6,199 nt of DNA from DATIXD01 sp035518875 (lineage in GTDB: Bacteria; Pseudomonadota; Gammaproteobacteria; Methylococcales; Methylococcaceae): contig DATIXD010000167.1 of assembly GCA_035518875.1 (NCBI GenBank), positions 1 to 6,199 of the forward strand, in the 5' to 3' direction. This document shows, in pieces, positions 1 through 6,199 of the stretch. How positions within the stretch are numbered: position 1 is the stretch's first letter; each line of letters opens with the position of its first letter. A program made the translations under genes and the position numbers. Under the pieces are notes generated by a model. It searched no databases, was not told the DNA's origin, and saw only the letters and a list, made by a program, of their open reading frames with translations.

Positions 1-100
1 GGAGCTTGACCGCCGCTTTCATCAAGCCATCAAGGCGTTCGTAGGCCCAGTGTATTTTGGCGCTCTTGCCGGCATTCTTGCGGCTTTAGCGATTCAATAA
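1..100 (+). CDS. Possible 3' end of an unidentified convergent gene (partial)
   Basis: An open plus-strand frame enters from the left edge and stops at TAA (98-100). It gives 32 residues: a charged, helical-looking stretch (ELDRRFHQAIKAF) followed by a hydrophobic, Gly/Ala/Leu-rich tail (VGPVYFGALAGILAALAIQ) that could be a C-terminal membrane segment. I do not recognise the family. If real, it converges on bcsC and its last 7 bases overlap the bcsC stop region. The minus strand of the same stretch also holds a short open frame (about positions 84 to 1, running off the edge), but it has no ribosome binding site and no convincing start. The plus-strand reading is preferred only weakly, because it gives a plausible protein tail; 100 bases are too few to decide. 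Confidence 0.3.
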   Translation, partial: ELDRRFHQAIKAFVGPVYFGALAGILAALAIQ

Positions 101-2643
101 AGCGCCCGGAAAAAGCTATCGGGTATGTCTGAACTGAAGGCGGCCTTGCGGGAATCGAACAGAAAACCAATGGACAGACCGCCGAAATAGTCCTGGTAAC
201 CGCTGGTTTGCCGCACGGCGCCGCCCGCGGCGATCATCCAGTTCGGCGTGACCAGCCAGGCGCCTTTCACTTCCAAGTCGTAGGCGATGCCGTCGACCCG
301 GTTCGATGAGTAATTTCCGTTGGATAGGGAAGTAGGTGCGCCGAGGGGAAACCAGGGACTGGCCGATTCATTAAAGTATTGATAACCGACCGTCATCCTG
401 CCCCGCACGATGAACGGCCTGCCCTCTTCGGTGAGAAAGTTGACGCCAAGTCCGGTATTGACGAACTGATCCGGGCTGAAATAACCGCCCTGGCCCAGGG
501 TAAAGTGGCTCAAGGTCCTGTCGTAATGTTGGTAGAGAACGGATGGCCCGAGGCTGAAATAATCGAAGTCCGGCAATTTCAAGTCATAGCCGATCGCCAC
601 TGAAGCGCCGACCATCCAATTATCGGCCACGTGCTGACCGCTCAAATACGCGCCGGTCAGCTCGGCATTCAGTCCCCAGCGCTCATCGATTTGGTGATAA
701 GCATTGAAGGTACCTCCGGTTTGGACTACGCGACCCCAGGTCGTGCTGCTGTAGGGATCCTTCTGGCCCACATAGGACAGCATCGATAGCCGCACCGGCT
801 GGTTGAAAGCGTCCGCCTGCCAGCGCCCCCAGGATTCCTGCTGAACCAAACCCAGACGAAAGGTCGGCACGGGCGATACGGGGCCGTTCAGCGGCGTCGT
901 GCCCACACTGAAATACGGGCTGGCCCAGCCCTCTCGGTAATAGGAAAAATCCAGCAATGCGGCATCGTGGACGCCCGCCAGCGGAGCGCGCAACTGCGTC
1001 AGTCCGAAATCGGAGCAGCTTTCCGGCTTCGATCCGAAACCGTCACAGTCGCCGGGCCTGCCGCTGTTCAGATCCAGGGCTGCGGCCTTGAACGCGAAAC
1101 GATTGACCCGATCGTGAACATAAACGCCTTCTGCGAACGGGCGCTCCCAGATGGTGAGGCGTCCCATACCCGCCTCGCCCGATTTATTTCGAACCATTGT
1201 ACCGACCGCCACCGAGCCACTGTCGATGTTCTCCAGATCCGGGTAGAACTTCGGCGTGGCGGCATGGGTAGTCAGGAACAGCTTGCGTCCGTACAACTCG
1301 CCGGCCTGTTGTGCGGCGATTGCGCTTTTCATCTGTTCAAGGTCTCTACCCGGCAGATTGTCCAGGCGTTGCGGAGCGGATTTCGCATAGCTTAGGACGA
1401 GCCCCTCGGCCAGTTCCGGCGAGGGCTTCTCCCGATAAAGCTGTTCGAAGCGTGCGGCCGCTTCGGCATATTCGCCGCGCCGATAATGAAGCCAGGCATC
1501 CAGCGTATCCGCATCCCGTTTATCCGACAGATACGGCCTGGCCTGTGCAAGATTTTCATCCGCAGCGTCCAGATCATCGCGCCGGAATGCATCCCAGGCG
1601 CGATCCATGCGCAGATCGCCCAGAAGGCGGCGTAACCGCTGGCTAGAAGGCACCGACCCGATGGTTTGCGCCGCCGCTTCGGGGCGCTGGGCTTTCATCT
1701 GGCTCAGCGCCAGCCCGTAGCGCCAATCTTCGTGCTGTGGCTCCCAATCCAACGCCAGATGAAACCACCGAATCGCCTCGTCGTACCGGCCTCGGTCGAA
1801 GTGATCCCAGCCCAACAGGCCCGCCATACCTGCATCCTTGCGGGCCTCGATCTCCTCAACCAGTTCTGCTTTCAAACGATCCAAGGCGAGGTGATCCGCG
1901 GTTTGGTGCGCGATCAGCAAGGCCCGCTTGCGACGTTCGTAGGCGGTATCCCGTGACGTTTCCATCAGCTCGGAGGCGTGCGGGCTGGCAGCCACAGCCG
2001 CCCGCAAACCCTCGAACTCGGCGTCGGGCAAGATGAGCGAGGCTTTCTGCAGGCTTGCGCGGGCGATGGCTAAAGAACAGCGAAGGATGAGATCGCCGTA
2101 AATTCTTGCAGCCTTTTGCCACTGCTTTCCGTCCCCGTAAGCTGCCGCCACCGACCAGGCTGTATCGGGATCGGAGCAACCGAACACCTTCGGATGCTCT
2201 TCGAAGATTTGAATCAGCCCACTTGGGTTATTCTGCTTGAGCGCGCTCCGCAAATTTATGCGCTCTTGCTCCTGTGCGACCAAGCCCAGGAGCTTTCGGG
2301 GAGGACGCCATCCGGGATAGGCCGTGCGATATTCACGTATTTTTCGCTGCAAGGCGCCGAAGCGGCGCTGATCGTAAAGGCGCCATAGCACCCGTTCGTC
2401 CGGCCGCGTGGCGCGGGCGGGCGGCGAAACTTCGCCTGCGGCTCTCGGCGCAGCCGGTTGCGATTCCTGTGGAACCTGCGGAAATTGGGGGCCTGGCTTA
2501 GTCTCGGGAGTCTGTGAAATCGCCGCCCCGGGCTCTTTCCTGATTTCGGTGATCGAATCCGGGGTTCGGGTTATGCTTTCCTCGGCTGCCGCGGCACAGG
2601 CGAATATCAGCGTGGCAAGGCTAACGTAGCGGATCGGCGGCAT
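94..2643 (-). CDS. bcsC: Cellulose synthase outer-membrane subunit BcsC (TPR scaffold plus beta-barrel porin)
   Basis: BcsC carries the growing cellulose chain across the periplasm and outer membrane. The product has 849 residues. A signal peptide (residues 1-20, cleavage near ACAAAA-EE) is followed by a Pro/Gln/Thr-rich stretch (about 25-80) and an alpha-helical region (about 80-445). That region holds recognisable TPR-like units near 160-190, 274-307, 344-371 and 378-411. From about 466 (DLENIDSGSVAVGTM) the sequence becomes alternating aromatic and polar beta-strand, typical of the BcsC C-terminal barrel. It includes the family-like segment HFTLGQGGYFSPDQF (713-727) and ends in an aromatic residue (FFRALY), as outer-membrane barrels usually do. 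The frame is open upstream to 2832, but the ATG at 2643 is chosen: it sits at the signal peptide, overlaps the bcsZ stop as TGATG, and has GGAAG seven bases upstream. The protein is clearly shorter than E. coli-type BcsC (over 1100 residues), with the loss in the TPR part. Assignment to BcsC is firm from barrel plus context; the substrate is inferred from the operon. Confidence 0.93.
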   Translation of the reverse strand: MPPIRYVSLATLIFACAAAAEESITRTPDSITEIRKEPGAAISQTPETKPGPQFPQVPQESQPAAPRAAGEVSPPARATRPDERVLWRLYDQRRFGALQRKIREYRTAYPGWRPPRKLLGLVAQEQERINLRSALKQNNPSGLIQIFEEHPKVFGCSDPDTAWSVAAAYGDGKQWQKAARIYGDLILRCSLAIARASLQKASLILPDAEFEGLRAAVAASPHASELMETSRDTAYERRKRALLIAHQTADHLALDRLKAELVEEIEARKDAGMAGLLGWDHFDRGRYDEAIRWFHLALDWEPQHEDWRYGLALSQMKAQRPEAAAQTIGSVPSSQRLRRLLGDLRMDRAWDAFRRDDLDAADENLAQARPYLSDKRDADTLDAWLHYRRGEYAEAAARFEQLYREKPSPELAEGLVLSYAKSAPQRLDNLPGRDLEQMKSAIAAQQAGELYGRKLFLTTHAATPKFYPDLENIDSGSVAVGTMVRNKSGEAGMGRLTIWERPFAEGVYVHDRVNRFAFKAAALDLNSGRPGDCDGFGSKPESCSDFGLTQLRAPLAGVHDAALLDFSYYREGWASPYFSVGTTPLNGPVSPVPTFRLGLVQQESWGRWQADAFNQPVRLSMLSYVGQKDPYSSTTWGRVVQTGGTFNAYHQIDERWGLNAELTGAYLSGQHVADNWMVGASVAIGYDLKLPDFDYFSLGPSVLYQHYDRTLSHFTLGQGGYFSPDQFVNTGLGVNFLTEEGRPFIVRGRMTVGYQYFNESASPWFPLGAPTSLSNGNYSSNRVDGIAYDLEVKGAWLVTPNWMIAAGGAVRQTSGYQDYFGGLSIGFLFDSRKAAFSSDIPDSFFRALY

Positions 2644-3674
2644 CAAAGCGCTTCCATGCCGGCCAGCCGGCTCAGCAGAAGCAGACTGGAAGAATAATAA
2701 TCTTGGCCGACCTCCATCTCGGGAAACCGCTCCGCGGAAGCATGCAGGGCACGCTGCACCAGACTCTTGATCGAACGCATGCCCGCGGGCGCCCCTTCGC
2801 CATCGACGCAGTTCTCCTTCAGGTTCGTCCAAGCCGGAGTGAAGCGGCCGTATGCCCCCCAGAAACTCTGGAAAGGCCGCAGCATTTCGGAGGATTCCTT
2901 GCCCCAGACGAGGTAAAGGGGGATGCGAACGGCGTCATAGCCGAACCGAGGCTTGAACCCTTCGGAAGGCGCCAACGGATCGCCGAGCGTCAACCAATCA
3001 GGCGGCAATCCAAGCCGCCCGAACCGAGCCTTGGAGAGAAGCGTTAATCCGCTGTCGGCAAGCTCCTTCCAGGTTTTGGTTTGACCATCGACCCGGGCGA
3101 AGTCGGTTAAAGCGGGAAACACCCAATAGGACAGGTTGACGGTCAGGACACCGTCGTGCTCGAAGCCGGCTGCGCCGGGCAGCAGGACGGTCAGATCCCT
3201 CCACCGCCGCACCAGCTTGGAGCGAACATCGGTCAGAATCCCCAGGGCCGCCTCCCGGTAATCCACGCGCTGCCAGCGCTCGCCGGCGCGCAGCAGGGCC
3301 CAGGCGATCAGGATATCGCCATCGCTGGCGTTGTTGGGGTCTTCGCCTGCCGATGGCGTGTCGGGGCGCCTCCGCCACCGAAACAAGCGGTCCTCACGGA
3401 CCTGGAGATTGGCGTGCGTCCACTCCCAGATTTGGGCGAAGGTTTCCCTATCGTCGGCCGCCAGGGCCAGAAGCAGGCCATAGCCCTGGCCTTCCGAATG
3501 GGAAACGCCCTGGTTTCCGGAATCGACCACCCGCCCATCCAGCGTCACGAACTGGCGTTTGTAGATTTGCCAGTCGGCTTGAAAAGCCTCATTTTCCGGA
3601 ATCGTGCAGGCGGCCATGAGTACAGCCATGAGCAACAGCGCCACGGCCACTTTAGAGCTCTTGCACATCCCCAT
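2643..3674 (-). CDS. bcsZ: Cellulose-operon endo-beta-1,4-glucanase BcsZ (glycoside hydrolase family 8)
   Basis: BcsZ is a periplasmic endoglucanase that cuts beta-1,4-glucan and is needed for, or tunes, cellulose export. The product has 343 residues, close to the usual 340-370. The full GH8 signature is present as ASDGDILIAWALLRAGERW (116-134). The general acid is expected at Glu61 in SEGQGYG and the base at Asp247 in GYDAVRIPLYLVW; both align by eye with E. coli BcsZ (SEGQSYG and SSYDAIRV). LLPGAAGF (164-171) and PPDW (224-227) also match family blocks. The N-terminus is a hydrophobic export signal (9-22) ending MAAC at Cys23, which could be an ordinary signal peptidase site or a lipobox. 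The start at 3674 (MGMCKSS) overlaps bcsB by 23 bases; the ATG at 3668 (MCKSS) is an equally possible start. Neither has a clear Shine-Dalgarno, so translation is probably coupled to bcsB. The stop TGA shares its A with the bcsC start. Confidence 0.95.
   Translation of the reverse strand: MGMCKSSKVAVALLLMAVLMAACTIPENEAFQADWQIYKRQFVTLDGRVVDSGNQGVSHSEGQGYGLLLALAADDRETFAQIWEWTHANLQVREDRLFRWRRRPDTPSAGEDPNNASDGDILIAWALLRAGERWQRVDYREAALGILTDVRSKLVRRWRDLTVLLPGAAGFEHDGVLTVNLSYWVFPALTDFARVDGQTKTWKELADSGLTLLSKARFGRLGLPPDWLTLGDPLAPSEGFKPRFGYDAVRIPLYLVWGKESSEMLRPFQSFWGAYGRFTPAWTNLKENCVDGEGAPAGMRSIKSLVQRALHASAERFPEMEVGQDYYSSSLLLLSRLAGMEAL
2651..2655 (-). promoter_or_regulatory. Ribosome binding site of bcsC
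   Basis: GGAAG on the minus strand lies seven bases before the ATG at 2643, inside the last codons of bcsZ. It supports the signal-peptide start over the longer open frame reaching 2832. The match to the Shine-Dalgarno consensus is moderate, and the TGATG stop-start overlap also favours coupling. Confidence 0.55.
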
Positions 3675-5889
3675 GTTGCCGTTGTTTGAATGCCTTCAGC
3701 AGCTTATGGGCAAACCAGGCGCTGAGTGCTAACAGAAGGAGAATTCCCCCGATCCAATACAGCGGATGACGGGAGAAGTAAGCAGCCAAACGAAGCTGCG
3801 GCTTGGCCTGGCCGATGAAAAAAGCTGCCCCAGTATCCTGCGCAGCCAGGGATTCGGGTTTATCTTCCCAAACCACGACATCGCCCTTCAACGAATACCA
3901 GAACTCCGGGGTCGTCAGCAAATGCACGCCATGCAGCAGGCTCTGCGGCGTCTTGGCGACCAGGGAAAGGACCATACGCTCGGAATGCTTGGCCGAGGGA
4001 TAGGCCATCGCCAACCGATAATCTCCCAAGTCGCCGGTGATATCCATTGCGGTTTTGAGGGGTGCGATCGTCACCGGTTCCGGTATTCCGTCGCCGAAAA
4101 CAGATCTTTCCAGATCTTGCCACCAGGGCTGTGAAGACTCGGCTCGGGCTTGCCCGACGGCGTAATGCACCAGGTTCGGATCGACCAACCGGAAAGGCGC
4201 CTCGGCCTGATCGGCTAGATTGAGCTTCTGGTCTTTTCCGACCAAGATCACATGCCGGTCCTCCTGGATCGGCTGTAGGGAAATCCGTGCCGACGTGAGC
4301 GGCGCACCGCTCAATTGCGCTAATTTGGCCAGCAGCTGCCAAGCCGAAGAAATCGATTCCGGCGATTCATCCAGTACCTGAATGCCGGTTTCCGAGCCAT
4401 CCGGCAAGCGGGTGAAGGGGAAGCCGGTTTTGCCGAGCAATTCCAGATCCGGCAGCTTTGCGTAATGCGCGGCATCCGGCAACCGGATGATGGAATCATC
4501 GAAGAGCGTCACATACTGTTGTCCTTGGATGTATAGGCACTCTCCAGTGACCAAGGGCGTCTGAACCGGTTGGAAGCTGAGGATATTGACACCCGCCTTG
4601 AACGATCGCAAAGGAATGCTCAACCGATAACCCCGATATTCCGCGCCCGATTCTTCCTTCAGATGCACGGCCCGTTCGAAGTGGCCGTTCAGCATGAGGT
4701 TGATCACGGAATCCTTTCGCAGCGCAGCGCGATAGGCTAGATGCAGCCAGAACTCGACCTGCGCATCCTCCGGCGCATAGAGATCGGGCGGCATGACCAG
4801 CTTGATTTCCTTGGGATCGTCGGACATCGCCTCGAACGAACTCGTGGTGAAGCCGAGCTGAGAGAAGGCGAATGCCCGACCTTCGGCGAGCATGCCGGGC
4901 GATTGGTAAGGTTTCGCCGGTGGTGCTTGTTGTGAACGGATCACCGTGTCGGCGGTGTCTGGGAAGGGGAAATTGATGCGCGTAAACGCTAAAGCAGCCT
5001 GACTCACGTCAGCATCGGTGGCCCCCGATATCACCAGAAGGAATGTTCCCGGATTTTCCGGCCTCGAAGAAATGCCCAAATAAGGCCCAGTGATCCGTTC
5101 CAGGATTTCCGGCTTGAGATGCGCAGCGAGGGACGTGCGGGTACCGATCAAGACCCAATCTTGAGCCGAACCGCCCGCCGCATTGTCTTCCGTGTTAGCG
5201 ATCCGGTGCAGGTTAACCCGGAATGGTGCGTATTTCAGCCTCAGGGCAGCGCCCTGGGCGATCAGTCCACCCCAGGATAGCTGCTCGTCGGTCTTCATTT
5301 CCCCCGCTTGCGCAATGTTCAGATCGTAATCGCCGAGCGTTGCACCGATAAGGCTGTTCAGATCGGCCACGGTGGGATGCAGAGTCGCTGGTACGGTGCT
5401 GATGCTGAGGGTGGATTTGAGCGTATCGACTTCCGTCCACAACTCCGGCGAGTCGGGAAACTCACAGTGTTCGTCGGTGTAGTGCTGGGCCGAGTCGAAT
5501 CGCAGGACATTGTAGCCGGGCTTGAGGCGTTCCACGGGGATGATGATGTCTGCGCGGGTATTCGGGTTTGCCGGATCGAGCTTGATCTGGGCGATATGCC
5601 AGCCGTTCACCAATACCCGCAATTGCGAGCGATGACCGATGAGCGCGTTGGAATTGACCAGTTCCAAGTGCAACCTGGCTTTGACTGCGCGATTGCGCTC
5701 CGCCAAAGGGAATGTCAACTCGTATTGGTCCTTGACGCTGCGCAGGGTGATCGCTTCGCTTCTGGACATGAAGCGAGCCAGTGGAAGCCCGCTCGCCTCG
5801 GTTTCGGTGCCTACCGGTTCGACCGCCATGGCAGCTAAACACGACTCGGCCATGATCCATAAAACGAAAAAACCAAAAATCCTCATCAT
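3652..5889 (-). CDS. bcsB: Cellulose synthase periplasmic subunit BcsB
   Basis: BcsB is the periplasmic partner of BcsA: its C-terminal helix anchors it in the inner membrane and is needed for catalysis, and its domains guide the emerging glucan. The product has 745 residues (E. coli about 780). A signal peptide (1-19, MMRIFGFFVLWIMAESCLA) leads into two repeats of carbohydrate-binding-like plus flavodoxin-like domains, as known for the family: roughly 45-165, 170-310, 340-470 and 475-690. Typical blocks are LRVLVNGWHIA (90-100), CEFPDSPELWTEVD (142-155), GECLYIQGQQYVTLFDDS (449-466) and LPDLELLGKTGFPFTRLPDGS (479-499). A short amphipathic stretch (about 694-706) precedes one transmembrane helix (711-728, YWIGGILLLLALSAWFAH) and a basic cytoplasmic tail. 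The frame is open upstream to 5964, but that start would lie inside bcsA and precede the signal peptide by 25 residues; ATG 5889 has AGGT six bases upstream. The next codon is also ATG. The gap to bcsA is 8 bases and the 3' end overlaps bcsZ. Confidence 0.96.
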   Translation of the reverse strand: MMRIFGFFVLWIMAESCLAAMAVEPVGTETEASGLPLARFMSRSEAITLRSVKDQYELTFPLAERNRAVKARLHLELVNSNALIGHRSQLRVLVNGWHIAQIKLDPANPNTRADIIIPVERLKPGYNVLRFDSAQHYTDEHCEFPDSPELWTEVDTLKSTLSISTVPATLHPTVADLNSLIGATLGDYDLNIAQAGEMKTDEQLSWGGLIAQGAALRLKYAPFRVNLHRIANTEDNAAGGSAQDWVLIGTRTSLAAHLKPEILERITGPYLGISSRPENPGTFLLVISGATDADVSQAALAFTRINFPFPDTADTVIRSQQAPPAKPYQSPGMLAEGRAFAFSQLGFTTSSFEAMSDDPKEIKLVMPPDLYAPEDAQVEFWLHLAYRAALRKDSVINLMLNGHFERAVHLKEESGAEYRGYRLSIPLRSFKAGVNILSFQPVQTPLVTGECLYIQGQQYVTLFDDSIIRLPDAAHYAKLPDLELLGKTGFPFTRLPDGSETGIQVLDESPESISSAWQLLAKLAQLSGAPLTSARISLQPIQEDRHVILVGKDQKLNLADQAEAPFRLVDPNLVHYAVGQARAESSQPWWQDLERSVFGDGIPEPVTIAPLKTAMDITGDLGDYRLAMAYPSAKHSERMVLSLVAKTPQSLLHGVHLLTTPEFWYSLKGDVVVWEDKPESLAAQDTGAAFFIGQAKPQLRLAAYFSRHPLYWIGGILLLLALSAWFAHKLLKAFKQRQHGDVQEL

Positions 5890-5895
5890 TCCGTT

Positions 5896-5899
5896 ACCT
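5896..5899 (-). promoter_or_regulatory. Ribosome binding site of bcsB
   Basis: On the minus strand TAGGTAACGGAATG places AGGT six bases before the ATG at 5889. Its first two bases lie within the TAG stop of bcsA. This fixes the bcsB start ahead of the signal peptide and suggests that ribosomes finishing bcsA re-initiate on bcsB. Confidence 0.65.
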
Positions 5900-6199
5900 A
5901 TTTTCTTATAAATGCTGTGGCTGATCGATAGCCGGTTTTCCAGTCGGCAACCGCTCCGCCGCAAAGCTTACCCAAATGGCCGACCGCGTGTACCAAGCCG
6001 ACTGACACCAGTAACGACATTTCCCGGAAAACCCCGGGATTTCGTTCGGGGAACCGAAACATCCCTTGGATCCTGTGGCTGTCCCCGTACACGAGCATGA
6101 TCAACAATCGATAGTCGTTCAGATTGCTGGGCTTGAACTGCAAACCCAGCGTATGCCGATCGGCGCCTGCGCGGTGATTGACCAGGCTCACCATGAGGG
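5898..6199 (-). CDS. bcsA: Cellulose synthase catalytic subunit BcsA, C-terminal end (partial)
   Basis: BcsA is the inner-membrane family 2 glycosyltransferase that polymerises UDP-glucose and is switched on by c-di-GMP through a PilZ domain. Only about the last 99 codons are in the window; the frame stays open through the right edge, so the start and the catalytic core are missing. The visible part reads LGLQF, a form typical of the end of a PilZ barrel, then the BcsA-like block LLIMLVYGDSHRIQGMFRFPERNPGVF. A hydrophobic, amphipathic-looking helix (MSLLVSVGLVHAVGHLGKLCGGAVADW) and a short basic tail ending FIRK follow. The c-di-GMP-binding RxxxR and DxSxxG motifs would lie upstream and cannot be checked here. 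Identity rests on this C-terminal pattern and on bcsB following 8 bases later. The TAG stop overlaps the Shine-Dalgarno of bcsB, so termination probably feeds bcsB initiation. An apparent Met at 6194 is internal, not the start. Confidence 0.9.
   Translation of the reverse strand, partial: LMVSLVNHRAGADRHTLGLQFKPSNLNDYRLLIMLVYGDSHRIQGMFRFPERNPGVFREMSLLVSVGLVHAVGHLGKLCGGAVADWKTGYRSATAFIRK

Noticed and set aside
68..125. Small inverted repeats near the bcsC stop as a terminator
   Set aside because: Stems are only about four pairs and no T-run follows on either strand.
2644..2832. N-terminal extension of the bcsC frame by 63 codons into bcsZ
   Set aside because: It precedes a good signal peptide, lies wholly within bcsZ, is Arg/Gly-rich shadow-like sequence, and the ATG at 2643 has both a Shine-Dalgarno and a stop-start overlap.
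3156..3689. 177-codon plus-strand open frame opposite bcsZ
   Set aside because: Antisense shadow of a GC-rich, strongly supported gene; Gln/Gly/Pro-rich product with no recognisable domain.
4100..4120. Two close AGATCT palindromes
   Set aside because: Six-base palindromes within bcsB coding sequence; readily explained by chance and codon choice.
3860..4342. 160-codon minus-strand frame inside bcsB
   Set aside because: Out-of-frame overlap within a conserved region of bcsB; composition is typical of a shifted GC-rich frame, and there is no sign of a frameshift in bcsB itself.
5308..5838. 176-codon plus-strand open frame opposite bcsB
   Set aside because: Antisense shadow of bcsB; no domain, no ribosome binding site, and the opposite strand is clearly coding.
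5890..5964. N-terminal extension of the bcsB frame by 25 codons into bcsA
   Set aside because: It would put a polar stretch ahead of the signal peptide, and the ATG at 5889 has a well-placed AGGT.

Overview
The window holds the downstream part of a bacterial cellulose synthase (bcs) operon, read entirely on the minus strand in the order bcsA (3' end only), bcsB, bcsZ, bcsC. The moderately high GC content, the A-B-Z-C order (as in Escherichia coli and other Gammaproteobacteria) and the absence of a bcsD-like gene between B and C point to a proteobacterium, most likely a gammaproteobacterium. The genus cannot be fixed from sequence reading alone; a methanotroph-like relative is only a guess. 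The bcs subtype cannot be assigned because the genes upstream of bcsA and those downstream of bcsC lie outside the window.

Layout, right to left (direction of transcription): 6199-5898 encodes the C-terminal end of the BcsA glycosyltransferase, covering the last PilZ strand and the C-terminal helices. After 8 bases comes bcsB (5889-3652), the periplasmic, membrane-anchored co-catalytic subunit. bcsZ (3674-2643), a family 8 endo-beta-1,4-glucanase, overlaps the 3' end of bcsB by 23 bases. bcsC (2643-94), the TPR plus outer-membrane beta-barrel export porin, starts inside the stop codon of bcsZ (TGATG). The left edge (1-100) may carry the last 32 codons of an unidentified convergent plus-strand gene whose stop overlaps the end of bcsC.

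Together the genes make one export line. BcsA polymerises UDP-glucose and threads the glucan through the inner membrane under c-di-GMP control by its PilZ domain. BcsB guides the chain through the periplasm. BcsZ trims or edits it. BcsC carries it through the peptidoglycan layer and outer membrane. The tight junctions (8-base gap, 23-base overlap, 1-base overlap) imply a single transcript with translational coupling. All three complete genes look intact, with catalytic or structural signatures present.

No RNA gene, mobile element, CRISPR array or convincing terminator was seen, and no promoter is expected inside so compact an operon. The system itself is well known. The points that deserve a second look are the compact BcsC scaffold and the possible lipoprotein signal on BcsZ.
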